Of a stretch of 9,805 bases of DNA, positions 1 through 5,603 are shown in pieces. Positions within the stretch are counted from its first letter, which is position 1. The number at the start of each line of letters is the position of its first letter. Source of the DNA: Bacteroidota bacterium (lineage in GTDB: Bacteria > Bacteroidota > Kryptoniia > Kryptoniales > JAKASW01); NCBI GenBank assembly GCA_021785235.1, contig JAJYGB010000257.1, positions 1-9,805 of the forward strand, given 5' to 3'. The notes below the pieces were generated by a model, which saw only the letters and a list, made by a program, of their open reading frames with translations, ran no database searches and was not told the origin of the DNA. The translations under genes were made by a program, and so were the position numbers.

Positions 1-923
1 AATGAACCTGACGTTACCTGGAGGCTGATTAGCACATCCGTGTCACCGGAGTTGGCCAGTATCTCATAAGGGCGGTACTCATCAACATCGATCTGCGTCA
101 TTCCGACGTTTCTTTTCACGTCTTTGCCGAGCGCAAGTTGGTTGGGAGATTCAATGGAAGTGTGCAGACGGAGGAGAGTCTCCTTTTCTCCACCTGCGAA
201 GATGGACACAGCCTCATCCTTTGCACAGCTTATGTAAACTGTGCTGCCGGTCTTCCCCTCTATCAGGTCCCTCCCCACGAACCAGGCTCCGAAAGGATAA
301 ATGGTATTGAGTATATAAAAATCGGGAAGGAGAAAGTTCTGATCCGCCTCCGGTACAACCATACTACCGAAGACGTAATCGGCGGTCGCGTACCCCATCT
401 GCCGCGTCGTGGATGCCGGTCGGAGTGAAGCGGAAGTCTGTTCACGTCCACGCATCAGGGGAAGCTCGTCCCTGTATCCCGACAAAGCAATTCTTGCTTG
501 AACCGTCCTCTCAATTTCCGAGAGGCTTACTTCCCCTTCAAATTTGGAGTTAACGTAAGAGTTGGAATCGATCGCCATCACCGCGGGAACGGAACGTATC
601 CCCGAATGCAAAGCAATCATGTTGTTTGCATCGAAAATTGTGTTTGTGAACAGGCTCAGCCTGTCGAGGGTCCTCTGGGCGACTTCTGAACGGAGCATGC
701 AGGAAAGCCGCGGCTCCATCACGTACCAGAAACCGGCCGACAACTTCTCGTACCGCGACGCCATCACACGGAAATGTTCAACCGTGTCGAGTGAGTATTT
801 CGAGACCGGCTCGAAGAACACGACTACGTTCATCAGATTGGCGGAGTAATCCACTTCGACCGCTTCCCCGGCAACGTTGATGCCGCTGATGCGCGGCGCT
901 CTTTCCTGTTCCTTCGGCTCCAT
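1..923 (-). CDS. Thioredoxin-fold protein with DipZ-like C-terminal domain, active-site cysteines replaced (3' end cut by window)
   Basis: This frame is open from an ATG at 923 to the window edge (307 codons, no stop), so the C-terminus is missing. A TAA lies in frame four codons upstream, which fixes the ATG as the first possible start; the ribosome site is weak. No signal peptide is visible. Residues about 30-145 read as a thioredoxin fold: a hydrophobic strand (VVVFFEP), then SKYS at 41-44 where the family has CXXC, and the cis-proline loop SVPAVMAID with P113. The only Cys nearby is C75. Residues about 165-305 resemble the C-terminal carbohydrate-binding-like domain of DipZ/CcdA-type proteins (a conserved Gly-Ala-Trp near YPFGAWFVG, then a late GKDV and RPYEIL). 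The membrane CcdA part of DipZ is absent. Family assignment rests on motif pattern only. Lacking both redox cysteines it is unlikely to be a disulfide reductase; a binding or regulatory role is inference. Confidence 0.6.
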   Translation of the reverse strand, partial: MEPKEQERAPRISGINVAGEAVEVDYSANLMNVVVFFEPVSKYSLDTVEHFRVMASRYEKLSAGFWYVMEPRLSCMLRSEVAQRTLDRLSLFTNTIFDANNMIALHSGIRSVPAVMAIDSNSYVNSKFEGEVSLSEIERTVQARIALSGYRDELPLMRGREQTSASLRPASTTRQMGYATADYVFGSMVVPEADQNFLLPDFYILNTIYPFGAWFVGRDLIEGKTGSTVYISCAKDEAVSIFAGGEKETLLRLHTSIESPNQLALGKDVKRNVGMTQIDVDEYRPYEILANSGDTDVLISLQVTSGS

Positions 924-1110
924 GGCTTCTACTTAAGCAAAACTATCATAAAATGCAATAACAGGTTCGCACCCCCGATCGGCCTCGCGCCGGAAGTCAC
1001 TGAAGGTCGGGCACTTTCCGACCATCTCCCACCTAGATATTGCCGACGCGTTGGGGAGAAATCCGGTTCTCCGGGACGGCTTCTTCGAGATCGCATGTCA
1101 GCGCCGCTCG
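924..1110. other. Intergenic gap between nth and the thioredoxin-like gene, with two small hairpins
   Basis: I see no gene in this 187-bp gap. It holds two inverted repeats: GGAGAA/TTCTCC at 1055-1060 and 1067-1072 (loop 6), and GGTCGG/CCGACC at 1005-1010 and 1018-1023 (loop 7). Both lie downstream of the nth stop on the minus strand, but neither is followed by a T-run there, so they are weak terminator candidates at best. Close to the downstream start, minus-strand 945-938 reads TAGTTTTG, which fits the Bacteroidota -7 pattern TAnnTTTG. I found no matching -33 element, and the leader would be very short, so a promoter here is only a possibility. Confidence 0.35.
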
Positions 1111-1878
1111 TCACACTTCTTCCAGGAGCATGAATCTTACTTTTGATTCATCCACAGATGTGATCTCATCGGGGGGATCAAGGCGTTTCTCTTTCCATCC
1201 GCAAACATCGAAGATAACGCAGTCATAACATCTCGGCCGCTGAGCCGTGCAGACTTTCCTCCCGAACCTAACGAGGTTAATGTGAATCTCGTATCCCCTC
1301 CCCGGCGGAATGAAATCCCTGACTGCCAGGTAAGTTTTGTCGGGGGTTTTCTCGCGGACAATCCCGATCCTGTTGAGCACGCGGTGAACGTGTGTATCCA
1401 CTGGAAAGGCGTCATCATCTCCCAAAGCGAAAAGGGACAGGCACGACGCTGTCTTGTATCCTACACCGTTAAGTTCCCTGAGGCGGTCGATAAGAGAATT
1501 CCGTTCTTCCGATTTGAGGCTCCTCCTGTCAAAATGCGGGAATCTTTTCCGTATCTCGCGCACGACATTGATGATGGTCCGGCTCTTCTTGTTGGCAATT
1601 CCACCGACCTTAATAAGGCGTACTATCTCACCAGGTTTAGCGTCCGCGAGATCGAGGAAATGCGGATATTTGCTCTTCAGGTTAACGTACGCCTTATGGC
1701 TGTTCACGTCGTTTGTGTTTTGGGAGAGAATGGTGGCGATTAGAAGCTCAAGCGGATCAGGAAGTTTTCGTTTCCTTTGAGGTACTCCAAAAAGATCGCG
1801 GAATCTGGAGGCAACAACGTTGAGTTGAGACGCGGTGCGTCCACTCTTCTGGTGCTTCGGGGCTTTCCGTTTTGCCAA
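1111..1878 (-). CDS. nth: Endonuclease III-type DNA glycosylase/AP lyase with 4Fe-4S cluster
   Basis: Base-excision-repair enzyme of the HhH-GPD superfamily, which removes oxidised pyrimidines and cleaves at abasic sites. All signature elements are visible in 255 residues. The glycosylase core starts at about 40 with LSQNTND at 51-57. The helix-hairpin-helix LNGVGYKTA (136-144) carries the Schiff-base lysine K142. VDTHVHRV (160-167) carries the catalytic Asp D161. The iron-sulfur loop is C210-x6-C217-x2-C220-x5-C226. It is longer than the E. coli enzyme (about 211 aa) because of a basic N-terminal extension of about 25 residues and a C-terminal tail of about 29 residues after the cluster. The start is a TTG at 1878: a TAA lies in frame eight codons upstream, no ATG occurs before the catalytic core, and AGGGA sits three bases upstream of the TTG. 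The gene begins 11 bp after the tonB stop, so it is probably the last gene of that unit. The LSQNTND variant suggests the broad Nth-like subfamily rather than strict E. coli orthology. Confidence 0.93.
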   Translation of the reverse strand: MAKRKAPKHQKSGRTASQLNVVASRFRDLFGVPQRKRKLPDPLELLIATILSQNTNDVNSHKAYVNLKSKYPHFLDLADAKPGEIVRLIKVGGIANKKSRTIINVVREIRKRFPHFDRRSLKSEERNSLIDRLRELNGVGYKTASCLSLFALGDDDAFPVDTHVHRVLNRIGIVREKTPDKTYLAVRDFIPPGRGYEIHINLVRFGRKVCTAQRPRCYDCVIFDVCGWKEKRLDPPDEITSVDESKVRFMLLEEV

Positions 1879-1889
1879 TTGTCCCTGGT

Positions 1890-2816
1890 TTACTCGAGTT
1901 TAAACACGAAGGTGGCGACCGCCCTCTGGTTCACCTGCGGATAATTCCTGGAGAGTCTGCTGAACTGCCACGTTCTGATGGCAGCCATCGCAGATTCCTC
2001 AAGCCGGGAATCCGACTTCTCCGCGGGGACCATGGCAACCACATTTCCAGCAGGGTCGACGACAATGCTGATTTTCACGACACCGCCGTGCTGAACTCCC
2101 GGAGGAAATTGCGGCCGGTCTCCCGCCAACAAAGCTCTCGAGACGCCGTTCCACGAAATCGCGTAAGGGGTACCGACGGCAGAATTGTTCGCGGGGTTTC
2201 CCGGGACGAATCTGTCTCCGAAGCCGCCGCCGAATCCCGGCTTCCCGGTAAGCCCTGACCCGGCTCCCGCCGTATCTCCGATTGTCGTTCCCGTCCCCCC
2301 TCCCGAGCCCTGCCCGTTCTGAGTGTTGCCGCTATAACCCTTCACCGAATCGAAGAAGACCGGCTTCCGGTTGATTCCAACTATGTCATTCATCCCCGGC
2401 CCCTGCAGCGATCGGGGCACCATCGAAGCCTGCGGGTTCATAGTGTTCTTCGGGCCGGCGGAGCTGACTATCTTCGCGTTACCGAACGCAGCATCCGCAT
2501 TTCTCGGAATAGTCCCGTTTCCGCCGCCTGAGCCGGACACGTCCATGCCTGACGATTGTCTCCCGACAATCCTGACGTCCATGACCTTGTAAGTGACATT
2601 CACGGGAGGAAGGAGCACTACCCTGACAACGGGCGGCTTACTCAGGGCAGGGGCATATATTATCAGGAGCAGAAAGAAGACGGCATGTACACCCAAGGCG
2701 AGCAACATGCCGTTGTAGAAATTCTTCTTATATATTCGTTTGAGCTCGTACTGCCTGAAATAGTACGAGCCCGCTACGCTGCTCGGTCCGTCATTGAGCG
2801 GGGACAACCCAGACAT
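1890..2816 (-). CDS. TonB-family energy transducer with glycine-rich linker
   Basis: Inner-membrane protein expected to couple the proton-motive force (through ExbB/ExbD, not in this window) to outer-membrane receptors. From the ATG at 2816 it has 308 residues. A cytoplasmic N-terminus of about 36 residues is followed by one membrane helix at about 37-55, which includes H44 in LGVHAVFF; this matches the conserved membrane His of TonB. A low-complexity periplasmic linker (about 85-215) is rich in Gly, Asn and Pro. A C-terminal TonB domain (about 218-308) contains GGVVKISIVVDPAGNV and a final RAVATFVFKLE strand. The linker is glycine-rich rather than the usual Pro-Lys/Pro-Glu. A TTG at 2825 is an alternative start adding three residues; I prefer the ATG, which follows an AAGAAAGAAG stretch at a reasonable distance. 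The start lies inside the end of the SPOR gene (26-bp overlap), implying translational coupling. Family is sure; which receptor it serves is unknown, though a receptor-like barrel lies just upstream. Confidence 0.9.
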   Translation of the reverse strand: MSGLSPLNDGPSSVAGSYYFRQYELKRIYKKNFYNGMLLALGVHAVFFLLLIIYAPALSKPPVVRVVLLPPVNVTYKVMDVRIVGRQSSGMDVSGSGGGNGTIPRNADAAFGNAKIVSSAGPKNTMNPQASMVPRSLQGPGMNDIVGINRKPVFFDSVKGYSGNTQNGQGSGGGTGTTIGDTAGAGSGLTGKPGFGGGFGDRFVPGNPANNSAVGTPYAISWNGVSRALLAGDRPQFPPGVQHGGVVKISIVVDPAGNVVAMVPAEKSDSRLEESAMAAIRTWQFSRLSRNYPQVNQRAVATFVFKLE

Positions 2817-3354
2817 CTGTTCCAACTTCTTTCTTCATATTTTCAACAGCCGCAATCGCCCTGAGTTTCGTGTCAAAATTTCCGGTGCAGACTCTGTACC
2901 ACTTGTGGCCAGCCGCGCCCTCCCCTGTGAGGACCCAGGCATCGATGCCCTTTTTCTTAAGTGCGGAGATATACCTGTCAGCCTGGCTTTGCGTCCTAAA
3001 CGCAGACACCTGCAAGGCAAATGAACCCTGCTGACCGGCAGGTGACTTTGCAGGCTGCGCAGGTTTTGCCTCTGCCATTCGAGACGGTGCAGACGGAGCC
3101 GGCGCCGTCATGGTGGTAACTGCGGGTTTATGTTTTGTCAGGAACTTGAGATAGCCCGCCCGGTTAAGCATGTAAAGCGCGCCTCCTACGCCCGCGATCA
3201 GCACGACTATAATAGCGATCCAAAGAACCCTCGAATTGCTGGTGGGGTCGTCTATGTACGCGTCCTGGTCTCTGACACTTTTCTGAGGTTCTGGATCCGG
3301 CTGGTTCTTCTGTTGACTCTCGTCCTGTTCGTCCTGGAAGTTCAGATTACCCAT
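2791..3354 (-). CDS. Membrane-anchored SPOR-domain protein
   Basis: 187 residues. A polar acidic cytoplasmic N-terminus (1-42) is followed by a single transmembrane helix at about 43-63, a Pro/Ala/Lys-rich periplasmic linker (about 75-110, with repeated PAP and AKPAQPAK), and a C-terminal SPOR domain (about 111-187). The SPOR domain opens with FALQVSAFRTQSQAD and has the typical later segment WYRVCTGNF. SPOR domains bind glycan strands stripped of stem peptides and are usually recruited to division septa, so a role in cell-wall remodelling or division is likely by family. The architecture (cytoplasmic N-terminus, one helix, linker, SPOR) matches FtsN/DedD-like proteins, but it is not demonstrably either. 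The ATG at 3354 is preceded by a strong AGGAGG eight bases upstream, the best ribosome site in the window. It is the first gene of the SPOR-TonB-nth cluster, and its last codons overlap the TonB start. Confidence 0.92.
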   Translation of the reverse strand: MGNLNFQDEQDESQQKNQPDPEPQKSVRDQDAYIDDPTSNSRVLWIAIIVVLIAGVGGALYMLNRAGYLKFLTKHKPAVTTMTAPAPSAPSRMAEAKPAQPAKSPAGQQGSFALQVSAFRTQSQADRYISALKKKGIDAWVLTGEGAAGHKWYRVCTGNFDTKLRAIAAVENMKKEVGTDVWVVPAQ

Positions 3355-3473
3355 TGTTCGTTCCTCCTCGATTGGTTGGACATCTTCGCACTCAAAGTGC
3401 GAAATATTTTCAATTGATTCAACCGCATTTCAAACGCAATTGATCGAATTAACAATCCGAGAGAGCCTCTTTA
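3355..3473. promoter_or_regulatory. AT-rich leader upstream of the SPOR gene with hairpin and short direct repeats
   Basis: This 119-bp gap separates the barrel gene from the SPOR gene (both minus). It contains a perfect 8-bp inverted repeat, TTCGCACT/AGTGCGAA at 3385-3392 and 3396-3403, with a 3-base loop. It also has CAATTGAT twice in direct orientation (3411-3418 and 3437-3444), 26 bp apart, the first within the palindrome TCAATTGA. The gap is richer in A+T than the flanking genes, which suits a promoter for the SPOR-TonB-nth unit. A TTGAAA lies on the minus strand at 3433-3428, but I see no good -10 at normal spacing. Promoter function is inferred. Confidence 0.4.
3385..3403. other. Perfect 8-bp hairpin in the SPOR leader (possible attenuator or terminator)
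   Basis: The stem TTCGCACT/AGTGCGAA closes a 3-base loop. Read on the plus strand it is followed by AATATTTT, like an intrinsic terminator, but no plus-strand gene ends here. On the minus strand, where both neighbouring genes are read, it lies 70 nt past the barrel stop and about 30 nt before the SPOR start. There it is followed by GATGTCC, not a T-run. It could be a 3'-end stabiliser for the upstream operon or a 5'-UTR structure of the downstream one. Confidence 0.35.
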
Positions 3474-5159
3474 TCATAAGATCCTGCTGCTGACTCCTAT
3501 ATAGATAGTGAGGGGAAATTCCTGATATCCCTGCCAGATGAAATACTTCTGGTCAAGTATATTATTTCCTCCCACGAAAATTTCGATAGGCAGCCTGGCT
3601 ATGTCGAAATCGTACGACACTCTAAGGTCAAGCAATCCGACAGGATTGAGCTTGTCGGAAAGCGCCAGGTCGGCATAACGGGACGACAGTAAAAGAAACT
3701 TTGCACTCGCGGCAACCTGAGGCGTAATCTCGTATTCCGCCCCGAGTTCGATATTGAACGGAGGAAGGTTAGGTATCGAGGAGAGCGAATCGGCTGTGCC
3801 CTTCTGATACATGATCGTCATATCGGAAGAAAAGCCCCCCAGCGTGTACTCGGCCCGGAGTGAGAAAGAAGTTATCGTAGCCTTGCCCGCATATGCGAGC
3901 CGGCTTTCATATCTCTGATCCGAGATGAACATCGGGAGGTATTTTGAATTTCGCAGATCGAATCGAGGGGTCAGCCTGAGACCGTTGTCCAACGCGATGG
4001 TACTCCCAAGCGTGAAATCGGCATTGTCCTGCGTGTTGATAAGCGACACCAGCCCGTTGACGTATCTGTCCGTCGACAGGAATTCCGATAAGCTGGCGTC
4101 CCGAACGGTCCCAGTGAACCCCGCGAACAAGGAGACCATTCCGTTGATCCTGTAATTGGCCCTCACGTCCGGATATATTTTCGCGACGGTACTGGAAGAA
4201 TCGTCGCGGTATTGGAAGTACCTAACACCCAGCGAATACGAAAGGCTTCCGAGGAAGAGGGTGTTGCCGTAGCTCGCTCCCACAGCGAAATTATACGATG
4301 AGCGATTGAGGCTTGGCGCAGTAAAAGGGAACGCGGACAAAAGAATAGGATTAGTCGGAGAGGCGCTGAGCGTATGGTCTCCAAAAAGGAAACTGCCGCT
4401 CAATCCAATCCATCCCGACGGCAGCTGGATCTGAGAGCTAGCCTTCAGTCTCAAGGACGATTGTGTGTTGACCCAATCATCGGACAGAGAGAATCTGTCG
4501 AAGTTCAATGAGAATGCCAGCGGAAGCTCGCCCAGAAACATGTCCGAGTTTATTCCCAGCCTTGTCTCATTTGTACTCCTCTGCAGGACACGCTGCGTTA
4601 CTCCGTATAGGGAGTAGCCGGAACGGGTATATCCGAGATTCATCGCGTTGCTTGATTTGATTCCGCCTTCGACGTTGATGTCCTTCGAAATCCCGCCGTC
4701 GATCGAAAAGTCCCTCTGTAACGTGTTCGGGATGAAGCCGGAAGTATAATCTCCCGACACACTGCCGTTAATATTGAAACCGCTAACCGACGAATTCCCG
4801 GAGACAAGATAATTGGCGGTCGAATAGCGGCCGATCGACATGCGTGCGAATAGGCTGGACGACTGGGTGTTCGATCCCTTCTCGCGTTCGCTCAGCGAGC
4901 GATCAACCGGGACATTTACTTCGACTCCTGTCAGCTCTCTATTCTGAAAGTAAGTGGAGTCTATGTTCACGGTTGGCTTGTCGGCTTTGGGGAGTTCGAT
5001 GTGGGCCTTGCCGGTGATGACGAATTCGGGGACATTGACGCTTGGCATGGCACTATCCGGCTTAAAACTCGTGACGGGAGGAGACTCCACCCCCTGCGCT
5101 CTCGCCGTCATCACGAGAGAACACAAAGCGAGCATTATTGTTACGCCCTTTAATCTCAC
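3474..5159 (-). CDS. Outer-membrane beta-barrel resembling a TonB-dependent receptor without a plug domain
   Basis: Predicted exported outer-membrane protein of 561 residues. I chose the GTG at 5159, not the ATG at 5210. The GTG overlaps the cytochrome stop as GTGA and gives a clean signal peptide (MRLKGVTIM...TARA|QG, cleavage after about residue 21), whereas the longer version puts 17 polar residues before it. Residues 41-50 (VNVPEFVITG) resemble a TonB box. From about 103 to the end the sequence is alternating beta-strands with aromatic girdles and many short turns. The end (GGNNILDQKYFIWQGYQEFPLTIYIGVS) matches the last strands of TonB-dependent receptors. Only about 50 residues lie between the box and the first barrel-like strand, too few for the usual plug of roughly 120-150. 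The protein ends in Leu rather than the frequent terminal Phe. It is the last gene of the TPR-cytochrome-barrel operon. Barrel nature is well supported; substrate and direction of transport are unknown. Confidence 0.8.
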   Translation of the reverse strand: MRLKGVTIMLALCSLVMTARAQGVESPPVTSFKPDSAMPSVNVPEFVITGKAHIELPKADKPTVNIDSTYFQNRELTGVEVNVPVDRSLSEREKGSNTQSSSLFARMSIGRYSTANYLVSGNSSVSGFNINGSVSGDYTSGFIPNTLQRDFSIDGGISKDINVEGGIKSSNAMNLGYTRSGYSLYGVTQRVLQRSTNETRLGINSDMFLGELPLAFSLNFDRFSLSDDWVNTQSSLRLKASSQIQLPSGWIGLSGSFLFGDHTLSASPTNPILLSAFPFTAPSLNRSSYNFAVGASYGNTLFLGSLSYSLGVRYFQYRDDSSSTVAKIYPDVRANYRINGMVSLFAGFTGTVRDASLSEFLSTDRYVNGLVSLINTQDNADFTLGSTIALDNGLRLTPRFDLRNSKYLPMFISDQRYESRLAYAGKATITSFSLRAEYTLGGFSSDMTIMYQKGTADSLSSIPNLPPFNIELGAEYEITPQVAASAKFLLLSSRYADLALSDKLNPVGLLDLRVSYDFDIARLPIEIFVGGNNILDQKYFIWQGYQEFPLTIYIGVSSRIL

Positions 5160-5590
5160 CTTTCGACAACCAGCTTGGGGATACTCGCACCGCGATGGCA
5201 GGTGAAGCATGTGACTTTTTCCATTTGCGGCCCATCGAGATAATTCCCATCAATATTTGCTACCATCCTGATCATTACCCGGGCGGTCCTCTTCTGGATT
5301 TTCTCGTCACTCGCGAAATTATCGGTGTTGTGACAAAATTCGCACTTCACACCGAGAGCTTCCGTGAATCCGCGCATGACATTGAGGAGCTGATCACGCG
5401 AATGTATTCCGTGCAAAACCTTCAGATTATCACCGAAGGTGTTCGCTGTGTCCTTCGATAGAATCTGCTCAGTCACAAAATCGGCATACTTTGGCTGCAG
5501 ATCCGGGGTCTTGTTCAGATCTGAGGATATGATAAGGGCAAGCACAATTATTGTTACCAGGACACCGTAGACAACCGCTGTCTTGTTCAT
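5156..5590 (-). CDS. Membrane-anchored diheme cytochrome c, photosynthetic reaction-centre cytochrome family
   Basis: 144 residues. An uncleaved N-terminal anchor (about 5-22) is followed by a periplasmic domain with two heme c sites: C83-E-F-C86-H87 and C128-F-T-C131-H132. Each is preceded by a helix carrying a likely sixth-ligand methionine: M72 in LLNVMRGFTEALGVKCEFCH for the first, and M106 or M109 in TARVMIRMV for the second. This helix-Met-then-CXXCH layout, and CHRG after the second heme, are the pattern of the reaction-centre cytochrome subunit family (CytoC_RC). That family normally has four hemes, so this is a two-heme form of the kind found in many non-photosynthetic bacteria. The start ATG at 5590 has AGGAG ten bases upstream. 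It begins 13 bp after the TPR stop and its TGA overlaps the barrel's GTG start, so it is co-transcribed and probably coupled to the barrel. It needs the cytochrome c maturation system, not seen here. The electron partner is unknown. Confidence 0.88.
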   Translation of the reverse strand: MNKTAVVYGVLVTIIVLALIISSDLNKTPDLQPKYADFVTEQILSKDTANTFGDNLKVLHGIHSRDQLLNVMRGFTEALGVKCEFCHNTDNFASDEKIQKRTARVMIRMVANIDGNYLDGPQMEKVTCFTCHRGASIPKLVVER

Positions 5591-5603
5591 CTATTCAATT
5601 CTC

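Noticed and set aside
138..428. Plus-strand open frame of 96 codons near the left edge
   Set aside because: It is antisense to the thioredoxin-fold frame, which is open for 307 codons and matches a known fold.
1005..1072. Rho-independent terminator after nth
   Set aside because: The two 6-bp stems lack a T-run on the minus strand, so they do not meet the usual pattern.
929..1114. Small minus-strand open frame filling the gap between nth and the thioredoxin-like gene
   Set aside because: It is Arg-rich, has no good ribosome site or recognisable motif, and overlaps the end of nth; the gap is better read as non-coding.
1282..1743. 153-codon open frame on the plus strand opposite nth
   Set aside because: It is fully antisense to a well-supported endonuclease III with all catalytic residues, and its translation shows no family motif or plausible ribosome site.
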